NCBI GenBank assembly: GCA_964577175.1
Contig: CAZNYC010000138.1
Coordinates: forward strand, 1-10,368
Reading direction: 5' to 3'
DNA: 10,368 nucleotides
Source: BS750m-G62 sp964577175
GTDB taxonomy: Bacteria; Planctomycetota; Phycisphaerae; FEN-1346
Below are positions 1 to 5,345 of the stretch, one piece after another (position 1 is the first letter of the stretch; every line of letters begins with the position of its first letter). The translations under genes and the position numbers were made by a program. The notes below the pieces were generated by a model. It made no database searches. It was not told where the DNA came from and saw nothing but the letters and a program-made list of their open reading frames with translations.

Positions 1-21
1 CCCCGCCCCGACTGCCTTGCC

Positions 22-48
22 TTTGCGCCCAAGACGCCACAGCGCAAA
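22..48. repeat. Short inverted repeat upstream of the toxin-antitoxin promoter
   Basis: TTTGCGC (22-28) and GCGCAAA (42-48) form a perfect 7-bp inverted repeat with a 13-base spacer. It ends about 20 bases before the -35 box at 70. It could be the terminator of a gene lying left of the window, since no other gene end is visible in bases 1-69, or an operator. There is no T-run after it, so a terminator role is unproven. Confidence 0.35.
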
Positions 49-69
49 TGGCTCCCAATCCGCATTCGC

Positions 70-97
70 TTGACTACCCCGCCATTTGTATTACAAT
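70..97 (+). promoter_or_regulatory. Sigma-70-type promoter of the antitoxin gene
   Basis: TTGACT (70-75), a 16-base spacer and TACAAT (92-97) each match the sigma-70 consensus at five of six positions. Transcription would start near base 104, only a few bases before the ATG at 108, so the message would be leaderless or nearly so. The stretch is AT-richer than its surroundings. Toxin-antitoxin promoters are usually autoregulated by the antitoxin, but no clear operator palindrome overlaps this one. Confidence 0.6.
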
Positions 98-107
98 GTC
101 CTACGCC

Positions 108-323
108 ATGAGCACCGTCAGCATTCGCATTCCGGAGGCGTTACGGGAGGACCTGGAGGCCCTGGCCGAACGGCAGGGGCGGCCGATGAGCGACCTCGTG
201 CGCGAGTCGCTCCGCCGGTACATCGCCGTTGAACGGTTCCGGGCCCTCCGCCGACGGACCCTTCCGTTCGCCGAGGCCCGCGGCCTCCTCTCGGACGAGG
301 ACGTGTTCGAGGCCATCTCGTGA
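108..323 (+). CDS. Ribbon-helix-helix (CopG-like) antitoxin
   Basis: A 71-residue protein with the ribbon-helix-helix pattern: a short N-terminal strand TVSIRIPEAL (residues 3-12), helix A around 11-22 and helix B around 27-40 (MSDLVRESLRRYI). The C-terminal tail (41-71) ends in an acidic patch, SDEDVFEAIS, of the kind that usually wraps the toxin. The family binds its own promoter as a dimer and neutralises a partner toxin. I chose the ATG at 108 because the in-frame ATG at 96 lies inside the -10 box and the one at 48 lies upstream of the promoter. The stop overlaps the GTG start of the toxin gene by 4 bp (GTGA, 320-323), a normal coupled arrangement. The partner is truncated, so this is now probably an orphan antitoxin or a solo regulator. 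The exact antitoxin family is uncertain. Confidence 0.82.
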   Translation: MSTVSIRIPEALREDLEALAERQGRPMSDLVRESLRRYIAVERFRALRRRTLPFAEARGLLSDEDVFEAIS

Positions 324-400
324 GGGTCGTCCTCGACACGAACGTCCTCCTCGCGGCCTTTGCCGCGCGCGGCCTGTGCGAGGCTCTCAGCGAATCGTAG
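320..400 (+). pseudogene. PIN-domain toxin (VapC-like), truncated N-terminal remnant
   Basis: Reading from the GTG at 320 gives MRVVLDTNVLLAAFAARG and then LCEALSES before the TAG at 398-400, 26 residues in all. VVLDTNVLL is the first strand of a PIN ribonuclease with the first catalytic aspartate (D6) and following asparagine (N8). A full PIN toxin runs to about 130-150 residues and needs three or four acidic residues, so this remnant cannot be active. Similarity to PIN proteins ends near residue 23 (base 386 or so), exactly where GC content drops and the convergent minus-strand gene ends (its stop is at 387-389). No further PIN coding is visible rightwards. Either a foreign segment replaced the 3' part or two sequences were misjoined during assembly. 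Confidence 0.75.
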
Positions 401-842
401 TTAGCAGAAAGGCTGCTGCATTCAAGCAGAGCAAAACTGCCTGGCGGACTGCCAATACTCCAAAGAAGCACGTAATCACCAAATACACCCCTGCCACGGC
501 TTTTCGATTGTTCAACCAGCGCTCCGTCGAAGGGGACTCGCTGTACTGACTTATGCCGAGCGCTGGCTCTAGAGATTTGGCTTGCTCAACGCGATGGTCC
601 CAGTAGTCACTTACCCTTCTGGACATGGCCAGAAAACATAGTCCTACGAGTACTCCACCCATTTCTAGCAGGAATCGCAACCAAACGGGCTCGATGGAGC
701 CTTGGTCTTTCAGCAGTACAAGTATGCCACCTGCGATAGCAATGAATACGGGAAGTTGAGCAAACTGCAGATTCGCATAATGGCGTATCGAATTGCTCAC
801 GTCCACGTACCCCTGAATACGGACGTTCTCGTTCTGCTGCAT
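387..842 (-). CDS. Small multi-pass membrane protein of unknown function
   Basis: A 151-residue protein I cannot assign to a named family. Hydrophobic segments lie at about residues 28-46 (AQLPVFIAIAGGILVLL), 54-74 (LRFLLEMGGVLVGLCFL) and 115-133 (AVAGVYLVITCFFGVL), with a possible fourth at 136-149. A charged stretch (75-113, containing SRRVSDYWDHRVEQAKSLE) sits between the second and third. The layout, an N-terminal HYANLQFAQLPVF helix followed by hairpins around a soluble loop, recalls small orphan membrane proteins of accessory islands. The start at 842 is backed by a strong AGGAGG (minus strand, bases 851-856) eight bases upstream. Base composition is near 50 % GC, clearly unlike the GC-rich neighbours, which points to horizontal transfer. 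Nothing next to it suggests a partner, and its C-terminus abuts the broken PIN gene. Confidence 0.7.
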   Translation of the reverse strand: MQQNENVRIQGYVDVSNSIRHYANLQFAQLPVFIAIAGGILVLLKDQGSIEPVWLRFLLEMGGVLVGLCFLAMSRRVSDYWDHRVEQAKSLEPALGISQYSESPSTERWLNNRKAVAGVYLVITCFFGVLAVRQAVLLCLNAAAFLLTTIR

Positions 843-939
843 GATCTGGCCCTCCTGCTTTGAGAAATGCTGTCCCGGTCCAATGACCTGTTTGAATGAG
901 TACGGGTTTTGAGGCTACGTCTCAAACATGAACACGGCG

Positions 940-1011
940 AGACTCCCGTTCGACTCCGCTTCGCGTCGCTCAGCGCAGGCTCTCGGCTCGCTGCGCTGGC
1001 TCGGAGTGACA
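940..1011. repeat. Degenerate REP-like palindromic repeat
   Basis: Read on the minus strand this begins TGTCACTCCGAG, a close variant of the TGTCATTCTGAG terminus seen in the repeats at 8406 and 10122. Inside it CAGCGCAG (971-978) pairs with CTGCGCTG (991-998). The opposite terminus is not recognisable, so this looks like a decayed or half copy of the same broad repeat superfamily. Confidence 0.5.
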
Positions 1012-1040
1012 AATCGCAACTGCGGGCCAGGTATTAGGGT

Positions 1041-1064
1041 AGGGGGCGTTTATCGTCGCCCCCT
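1041..1064. terminator. GC-rich hairpin, possible terminator of the minus-strand operon
   Basis: AGGGGGCG (1041-1048) pairs perfectly with CGCCCCCT (1057-1064) around an 8-base AT-rich loop. It lies about 75 bases past the stop of the minus-strand methyltransferase gene and reads the same in both directions. There is no strong T-run on the left side, so intrinsic termination is plausible but not certain. Confidence 0.4.
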
Positions 1065-1082
1065 TACGCGCCGCGTGATTTG

Positions 1083-1144
1083 GCATTTATCATGTGACAT
1101 TTAACATTCGCGCCGCGGCTTGCCGCGGCCTACGCATTTATCAT
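1083..1144. repeat. Direct repeat bracketing a 7-bp hairpin
   Basis: GCATTTATCAT occurs at 1083-1093 and again at 1134-1144. Between the copies is a hairpin GCCGCGG (1112-1118), loop CTTG, CCGCGGC (1123-1129). The second copy contains the TGA stop (1141-1143) of the minus-strand methyltransferase gene. The short AT-rich words contrast with the rest of the region. Confidence 0.5.
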
Positions 1145-2160
1145 TCGCGTGTCGTCTCGCGCGCGTAGTCGCGCATGGCCAGAAAATTCTCCGGCGGCGT
1201 GTCGCGGACGATTTCGCACCCGGCGCCCACGATATACGCATCGCCCGCGGCCGCGTGGCACGCGGCCAGGCCGTCGCGGATGCGCTCGGGCGTCCCTTCC
1301 CGCACCGCGTGGACGGGGTCGAGGTTCCCGCAGACGACCTGGTCGGGCCCCATCGCCGCGCGGGCCTCGTCCATGGGCACCATGAAGTCGAGGTCGATCA
1401 TGTCGCAGCCGAGGCGGCCCATGCCGTCCAGGATGGCCCGCGTGTTCCCGCAGATGTGCAGGCGGATGCGTCCGCCGGCCGCGTGGATGCCGTCGAAGAG
1501 GCGCTGCTCGTATGGCCACACGAACTCCTCGTAGATTTGCGGGCCGACGAGGCTGGCGGCGGCGTCGCCGCAACCGATGAGGTCGCACCCGGCCTCGATC
1601 TGGGCCTTCGCGAACGCGAGTTCCATCTCGATGAGAAAAGAGAACAGGTCGCGGACCCAGTCCGGGTCGTCGTAGAAGTCGAGCATGAGGGTATTGAGAC
1701 CCCGCAGGTCCGCCCCCTCGGCACAGGGGCCCTCGATCCATCCCTCGACGGCGAGACGGGAGCCGACGCGCTCGCGCAGCATGGCCGCCCCCTGGATGCG
1801 GTCGAGCATCCGGCTGCCCTCGGCGTACGGGTCCGGCTGGGCGAGCGTGGCGAGGCGCGCCCGGTCCTTCAGGAGCGTGTTGTCCTCCTGGACGGCGGGG
1901 GGCAGGTCGTCGAAGAACGTGATCGGGGCGCCCAGGTCGCACGCCTCCCGCGTCGGGTCGGAGATGACCGAGACGTAATCCAGGCCGTAGCGTTCGGCGG
2001 TGGCCAACTGGCCCTCGACGAGCACGCGGTGGTCGGTCACGTAATCGCGGTACGGGCGGCCGGCCATGTCGGCGGCGAGCATCATGGTGATGGCCATGAC
2101 GGGCAGGCGGTCGACGGGCTCGCCGGCGAGTTTCGCCAGGACGCGCTGGCGGCTGTTCAT
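1141..2160 (-). CDS. Uroporphyrinogen decarboxylase-family methyltransferase (MtaA/CmuA type)
   Basis: A 339-residue cytoplasmic TIM-barrel protein of the URO-D superfamily. Haem-pathway decarboxylases and zinc-dependent corrinoid methyltransferases (MtaA, MtbA, CmuA) share this fold. The methyltransferase zinc pattern His-X-Cys...Cys is present: H235 and C237 in RLHICGNT, and C315 in VGAGCEIV, with about the spacing known for MtaA. A catalytic decarboxylase signature is not evident at the N-terminus. The likely role is methyl transfer between a methylated corrinoid protein and a thiol or folate-type acceptor; the substrate cannot be read. The start at 2160 follows GGAGG (bases 2167-2171, minus strand) by six bases. 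An upstream in-frame ATG at 2313 is rejected because the extension lacks protein-like character. It lies 199 bp downstream of the DUF401 gene on the same strand, possibly co-transcribed. No corrinoid protein is in the window. Confidence 0.82.
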   Translation of the reverse strand: MNSRQRVLAKLAGEPVDRLPVMAITMMLAADMAGRPYRDYVTDHRVLVEGQLATAERYGLDYVSVISDPTREACDLGAPITFFDDLPPAVQEDNTLLKDRARLATLAQPDPYAEGSRMLDRIQGAAMLRERVGSRLAVEGWIEGPCAEGADLRGLNTLMLDFYDDPDWVRDLFSFLIEMELAFAKAQIEAGCDLIGCGDAAASLVGPQIYEEFVWPYEQRLFDGIHAAGGRIRLHICGNTRAILDGMGRLGCDMIDLDFMVPMDEARAAMGPDQVVCGNLDPVHAVREGTPERIRDGLAACHAAAGDAYIVGAGCEIVRDTPPENFLAMRDYARETTRE

Positions 2161-2185
2161 GGGGAACCTCCGTGGATTCTCGTGA

Positions 2186-2207
2186 CTCCCTCCCCACAAT
2201 GGGAGAG
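2186..2207. repeat. Degenerate copy of the TCCCTCTCCC-type hairpin repeat
   Basis: CTCCCTCCCC (2186-2195) and GGGAGAG (2201-2207) around ACAAT form an imperfect hairpin. It resembles the well-formed hairpin at 5078-5108. On the minus strand it would lie in the leader of the methyltransferase message, about 25 bases before the start codon. Confidence 0.4.
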
Positions 2208-2227
2208 CGGGATGTTGTCGGCGGCCC

Positions 2228-2255
2228 AGCATAGCACGGGCGGGCTGAAATGCAA
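2228..2255 (-). promoter_or_regulatory. Weak candidate promoter for the methyltransferase gene
   Basis: On the minus strand TTGCAT (2250-2255), a 16-base spacer and TATGCT (2228-2233) partly match sigma-70 boxes (three and four of six). It would allow separate expression of the methyltransferase from the upstream DUF401 gene. The match is modest and could be chance. Confidence 0.27.
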
Positions 2256-2300
2256 CCGCCGCGCGGTGGGTACGGAGCCCCCGGCACTCGCCCGAATCCT

Positions 2301-2323
2301 CCCGGCCGGGCAAGCCGGCCGGG
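2301..2323. repeat. Perfect 9-bp hairpin between the two minus-strand genes
   Basis: CCCGGCCGG (2301-2309) and CCGGCCGGG (2315-2323) pair perfectly around GCAAG. It begins 36 bases past the DUF401 stop. It may act as a terminator or attenuator between the two genes, though no T-run follows. The word CCCGGCCGGGCAAG recurs exactly in the divergent region at 3881-3894, so it belongs to a repeat family. Confidence 0.55.
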
Positions 2324-2359
2324 CCACGCCGTCGCGGTGCGGCTCGCGGCTCCCTCGCC

Positions 2360-3691
2360 TCATCCCCCGATCATCCGGATGGCGGCGTGATACGCCGCGA
2401 CGGCCAGGAGGACCGTCAGCGCGGGCGGCAGAAGGCCGCGCAGACTGCGAGCGAGACGCGTCTTGAAGTGCTCGTTCGTCACGATCAGGCACACGTGCAC
2501 GGGCGAGAGCATCATCCCCATGTACCCGAAGCCGAACGCCAGGGTCACGGCGGCGAGGAGGTCCGGCGTGGCGGCCCCGTCGCCGACGAGGCTGACGACG
2601 ATCGGGAAACTCGCCCCCACGAACCCCACGCAGATGCCGGTCGTGATGCCGGCCACGAAGGGCAGGAGCATGATCATCCCGAGGGCGGGGATGCCCCAGG
2701 CGTCCATCTCGGCCTGCATCTCTTCGACGAGCGACGGCCCGCCGGCCATCGGCGTCTCGATGACCGCCCCGTAGATGCGGATGACGGCCACCAGGACCAT
2801 GAGCACGGCGGTGCGGGGCGAGAGGAGGATCGGCCGCCACGCCTTCCACGCGAGCGGCCGCTGCCGCTGCTGCGTGGCCAGGGCCAGCACCAGGCCCACG
2901 ATCATCGGGGCGTACTTGTTCAGCGGGGGCAGGGCGGGCCAGACGGATCCCGCGCCCCACCACGCCAGCCGCACCGCCCCGTACGTGCCGACCACGACGA
3001 TGACGGGCAGCACGAGGCGCAGCAGCGGGGGAGGGGGGCCGCTTCCCTCCGCCGATGCCGCCTCTCGCTCGCCGCCCGGTTCCGCCGGAATCCGCCGCAG
3101 GAGAAACGCGTACCCCGCCGCCAGGGCGAACAGGGTCAGCGGTGCCTGGAGGGCCATGAACTGCCAGATTTCCATCTTCGTGATATCCACCGCCACCAGG
3201 ACGCCGGGGTACAGCGGCCACCAGTATTCCCAGATATGTCGGAACCAGTAGTTGGCCTGGGCCTTCAGCAGCGGGGCCACGGAGCCGTCGGCGTCGACGC
3301 GGTCCACCAGGGGGGCCGAGAAGATCGCCCCGCCCGGCATCGGCAGGACGCCGATGACGGCCGGCAGGACGGCCATGGAGGTGCGTTTGCCCGTCCGGGC
3401 CCGGACGGCGCCCACGAGGTCGCGCATGACGCCCGCGGCCGCCATCTGGCTGCTCAGCCAGATGACCAGGACCACCGCCGCCATCAGGCACAGGTTGTCG
3501 GCGGAGGCGAAGCGGGCCCAGGCGGTCTCGGCCAGGGCCCCCCAGGGCCGGCCCGACCACGCGCCCAGAACGAGCGTGCCTGCCAGGACGCTGACCGTCA
3601 GGTTCTTCGCCAGGCGGTTGACGGCCAGGATGAGGCCCAGCGAGACGAGGACCTTGACGAGCGTCGGCACGTTGAGCAGGGCGTCGATCAC
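2360..3691 (-). CDS. DUF401/TIGR00529-family integral membrane protein (transporter-like)
   Basis: A 443-residue, very hydrophobic protein with about ten membrane spans. It carries three blocks I recognise from the DUF401/TIGR00529 family: PMPGGAIFSAPLVDRV (residues 117-132), NYWFRHIWEYWWPLYPG (147-163) and GFGYMGMMLSPVHVCLIVT (387-405). The family is related to ion and organic-acid permeases and its substrate is unknown. A hydrophilic loop (about 200-222) divides the protein into halves, each with a glycine/proline-rich segment, as in inverted-repeat transporters. The GTG start at 3691 is chosen because coding character begins there and GGGAG lies ten bases upstream (minus strand, bases 3702-3706). 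An in-frame ATG at 3970 would add a non-membrane extension through repeat DNA. It is probably co-expressed with the methyltransferase downstream, suggesting uptake of a compound that is then demethylated; that pairing is inference. Confidence 0.82.
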   Translation of the reverse strand: MIDALLNVPTLVKVLVSLGLILAVNRLAKNLTVSVLAGTLVLGAWSGRPWGALAETAWARFASADNLCLMAAVVLVIWLSSQMAAAGVMRDLVGAVRARTGKRTSMAVLPAVIGVLPMPGGAIFSAPLVDRVDADGSVAPLLKAQANYWFRHIWEYWWPLYPGVLVAVDITKMEIWQFMALQAPLTLFALAAGYAFLLRRIPAEPGGEREAASAEGSGPPPPLLRLVLPVIVVVGTYGAVRLAWWGAGSVWPALPPLNKYAPMIVGLVLALATQQRQRPLAWKAWRPILLSPRTAVLMVLVAVIRIYGAVIETPMAGGPSLVEEMQAEMDAWGIPALGMIMLLPFVAGITTGICVGFVGASFPIVVSLVGDGAATPDLLAAVTLAFGFGYMGMMLSPVHVCLIVTNEHFKTRLARSLRGLLPPALTVLLAVAAYHAAIRMIGG

Positions 3692-3724
3692 GGGTGCGTC
3701 TCTCCCACGCGAAAACGAACCCGG

Positions 3725-3753
3725 AGTGTACGCCGCCGCTGCCGCCGGGACAA
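3725..3753 (-). promoter_or_regulatory. Candidate promoter for the DUF401-methyltransferase pair
   Basis: On the minus strand TTGTCC (3748-3753), a 17-base spacer and TACACT (3725-3730) each match the sigma-70 consensus at four of six positions. The start codon at 3691 lies about 34 bases downstream of the -10 box, leaving a short leader with the GGGAG site. Confidence 0.4.
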
Positions 3754-3794
3754 GGGCGAAGGGGGGCGGGGGCGATACCCGACCCGACGCGCCG

Positions 3795-3865
3795 GGTGCC
3801 ACGGATTGCTTGCAATCCGTGCTTTGCGCTCGGGGCGCACGGTTTGACGAGCAAACCGCGGCACC
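3795..3865. repeat. Cloverleaf-forming palindromic element
   Basis: An outer stem GGTGCC (3795-3800) with GGCACC (3860-3865) encloses three hairpins in a row. They are ACGGATTGC (3801-3809) with GCAATCCGT (3812-3820); TGCGC (3825-3829) with GCGCA (3835-3839); and CGGTTTG (3840-3846) with CAAACCG (3852-3858). All pairings are perfect Watson-Crick. The outline mimics a tRNA but there is no T-loop, anticodon arm or CCA end. It is probably a REP or MITE-like repeat, or a structured RNA processed from either strand. Confidence 0.65.
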
Positions 3866-3878
3866 TGCGTTATCGAAA

Positions 3879-3908
3879 CGCCCGGCCGGGCAAGGCATGC
3901 CCTGGGCG
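3879..3908. repeat. Nested palindromic block
   Basis: CGCCC (3879-3883) and GGGCG (3904-3908) flank an inner GGGCA (3888-3892) with TGCCC (3898-3902). The block begins with CCCGGCCGGGCAAG, the same word as in the hairpin at 2301, so the two share ancestry. It sits 13 bases past the cloverleaf element. Confidence 0.45.
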
Positions 3909-4007
3909 AAGCCGAACGGGCCGGCCGTGGCACATCGCGGCTTGCGTCTCGCCGTCCGCGCGTCCGACACCCCGGCGGCCGCGACGGGTTCATAGTGTCG
4001 GGCGGCC

Positions 4008-4037
4008 TTGACAGGGGTCCGTCCGGCTCCCGATAAT
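4008..4037 (+). promoter_or_regulatory. Strong sigma-70-type promoter for the plus-strand genes
   Basis: A perfect TTGACA (4008-4013), an 18-base spacer and GATAAT (4032-4037, five of six). Transcription would start near 4044, giving a leader of about 30 bases that contains AGGAGG (4057-4062) before the ATG at 4074. Confidence 0.6.
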
Positions 4038-4073
4038 ACGCCGTCCGTTCACCGCTAGGAGGAAGGTCCAATC

Positions 4074-5051
4074 ATGGCCGCCAAACACACACGCCGCGAC
4101 TTCTTCAAGGGGACCCTCGCCGCCGCCGCGGGGGCCGGTGCCGTCCTCAGCATGGAGGAGCAGGCCCTGCTGGCCGGCATGCAGGCCCAGGCCGAAGCCG
4201 CAGGCTCGGGCGCCCGCAAGGGCCCCGTCCGGCCGGACTCGCAGGGCACGATTCCGCGCGGCACACTCGGGAAACTCCGGATCAGCCGCGTCTTCCTCGG
4301 CGGCAACCTCATCGGCGGATGGGCCCACGCGCGGGACCTGCTGTACGTCTCGAAACTCCTCAAGGCGTACCACACCGACGAGAAGGTCCTCGACACGATG
4401 CAACTCGGCGAGGAGCACGGCTTCAACTGCATCAACACCCACCCCAACGCCACGCCGCTCATCAAGCGGTACCGCAAGCAGCGCAAGGGCAAGATGGTCT
4501 GGCTGGCCCAGGGGTTCATCGACGAGAGCGCCAAACTGGACGGCCTCAAACAACTCGTCGACGACGGGGCCGACGCCATCTACATCCAGGGCGGGACGGG
4601 CGACCGCCTCGTCCGGGCCGACCGCCTCGACCTCCTGGCCAAGGCCGTCGAGTTCATCCAGGACCAGGGTCTGCCGGCGGGCATCGGCGGGCACCGCCTC
4701 GACGTGCCGATGGCCGTCGAGACTGCCGGCATCCCCGTCGACTATCACGTCAAAACGATCCACCCGCACGATTACTGGTCCGCCCAGCCGGACGCGCCGC
4801 GCCGCGACAACACGTGGTGCGAGCAGCCCGCCGAGACGATCAAGTACATGGCCGGGATCGAGAAACCGTGGATCGCCTTCAAGGTCATGGCCGCCGGCGC
4901 CGTCACCCCGAAGAAGGCGTTCCGGTACGCCTTCGAGGCGGGGGCGGACTTCGTGATGGCGGGGATGTTCGACTTCCAGATTGCCGAGGACGCGAAGATC
5001 GCCCGGCAGGCGCTCGACGGTCTCCAGCGTAAACGGCCGTGGTGCGCGTAG
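4074..5051 (+). CDS. Exported aldo/keto-reductase-like protein (Tat signal)
   Basis: A 325-residue protein. The N-terminus KHTRRDFFKG (residues 4-13) fits the twin-arginine export motif, followed by an alanine/glycine-rich hydrophobic stretch (14-26). From about residue 61 (IPRGTLGKLRISRVFLGGN) it resembles the start of aldo/keto reductases, and the rest reads as a TIM barrel (GFNCINTHP at 116-124, GADAIYIQGG at 165-174, WIAFKVMAAGA at 266-276). The usual Asp-Tyr-Lys-His catalytic set is not visible at the expected strands, so it may be a divergent enzyme or a non-AKR barrel. Start: ATG at 4074 with AGGAGG 11 bases upstream. It is first of three plus-strand genes that all encode exported proteins. 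The reaction and substrate are unknown; family placement is moderate. Confidence 0.75.
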   Translation: MAAKHTRRDFFKGTLAAAAGAGAVLSMEEQALLAGMQAQAEAAGSGARKGPVRPDSQGTIPRGTLGKLRISRVFLGGNLIGGWAHARDLLYVSKLLKAYHTDEKVLDTMQLGEEHGFNCINTHPNATPLIKRYRKQRKGKMVWLAQGFIDESAKLDGLKQLVDDGADAIYIQGGTGDRLVRADRLDLLAKAVEFIQDQGLPAGIGGHRLDVPMAVETAGIPVDYHVKTIHPHDYWSAQPDAPRRDNTWCEQPAETIKYMAGIEKPWIAFKVMAAGAVTPKKAFRYAFEAGADFVMAGMFDFQIAEDAKIARQALDGLQRKRPWCA

Positions 5052-5077
5052 TCACTGCCGCCGTCCGCGGGTGCCGT

Positions 5078-5108
5078 GGTTCCCTCTCCCGTCAAGGGAG
5101 AGGGAGCC
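5078..5108. repeat. 13-bp hairpin repeat (TCCCTCTCCC type)
   Basis: GGTTCCCTCTCCC (5078-5090) pairs with GGGAGAGGGAGCC (5096-5108) around GTCAA, with one G-T wobble. It lies 27 bases past the stop of the oxidoreductase gene and could stop or stabilise that transcript. There is no T-run. A degenerate relative lies at 2186-2207. Confidence 0.6.
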
Positions 5109-5135
5109 AACGCACCGTCCGCCCGCCGACACATT

Positions 5136-5345
5136 ATCCGAAAGGAGCCGTTCATGACGCCCGTTCCCCGGCGCCCCGCCCTCCTTGCCCNNNNNNNNNN
5201 NNNNNNNNNNNNNNNNNNNNNNNNNNNNNNNNNNNNNNNNNNNNNNNNNNNNNNNNNNNNNNNNNNNNNNNNNNNNNNNNNNNNNNNNNNATCCGAAAGG
5301 AGCCGTTCATGACGCCCGTTCCCCGGCGCCCCGCCCTCCTTGCCC
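5136..5345. other. 100-base assembly gap flanked by an exact 55-bp duplication
   Basis: Bases 5191-5290 are all N. The 55 bases left of the gap (5136-5190) are repeated without a mismatch immediately right of it (5291-5345), including the ribosome site and the first codons of the next gene. This is what is left when two contigs that overlap by one assembly word (k = 55) are joined by a default 100-N spacer. The real sequence is then continuous and 155 bases shorter, giving a normal 102-bp gap between the two genes. The start copy at 5154 and the one at 5309 are the same codon. Confidence 0.85.

Larger units (their letters stand above)
843..1140. other. Intergenic stretch between the membrane-protein and methyltransferase genes
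   Basis: No gene is supported here. The left part is leader for the minus-strand membrane protein and includes a 6-bp inverted repeat, TTTGAG (908-913) with CTCAAA (921-926), that may be an operator. The rest holds a degenerate palindromic repeat (940-1011), a G/C hairpin (1041-1064), a second hairpin (1112-1129) and an AT-rich direct repeat. I see no convincing sigma-70 promoter for the membrane protein. Confidence 0.6.
3692..4073. other. Divergent regulatory and repeat region
   Basis: This 382-bp stretch separates the minus-strand transporter gene from the plus-strand oxidoreductase gene. It holds a promoter candidate for each direction, a 71-bp cloverleaf-like palindromic element, a second palindromic block, and leader sequence. 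Open frames crossing it have no family signature and are taken as spurious. Confidence 0.7.

Noticed and set aside
1083..1144. Two GCATTTATCAT copies as a CRISPR or attachment site
   Set aside because: Only two 11-bp copies, no regular spacers, no integrase or cas gene nearby.
2161..2313. Longer methyltransferase start at 2313
   Set aside because: The extension covers two hairpins and has no family similarity; GGAGG precedes the ATG at 2160.
1120..2466. Plus-strand open frame of 448 codons opposite the methyltransferase gene
   Set aside because: It is the antisense shadow of the URO-D-family gene: rich in Arg, His, Val and Asp, with no family motif, while the minus strand has zinc ligands and a ribosome site.
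2387..3847. Plus-strand open frame of 486 codons opposite the DUF401 gene
   Set aside because: Low-complexity, charged and Gln/His-rich translation without motifs; the opposite strand encodes clear membrane spans and DUF401 blocks.
3795..3865. Cloverleaf element as a possible tRNA
   Set aside because: No T-loop consensus, no seven-base anticodon loop, no CCA or normal acceptor length, and the arms have 4-5 base or smaller loops.
3692..3970. Longer DUF401 start at 3970
   Set aside because: The extension is translated repeat DNA with no membrane character; the GTG at 3691 begins the first hydrophobic segment.
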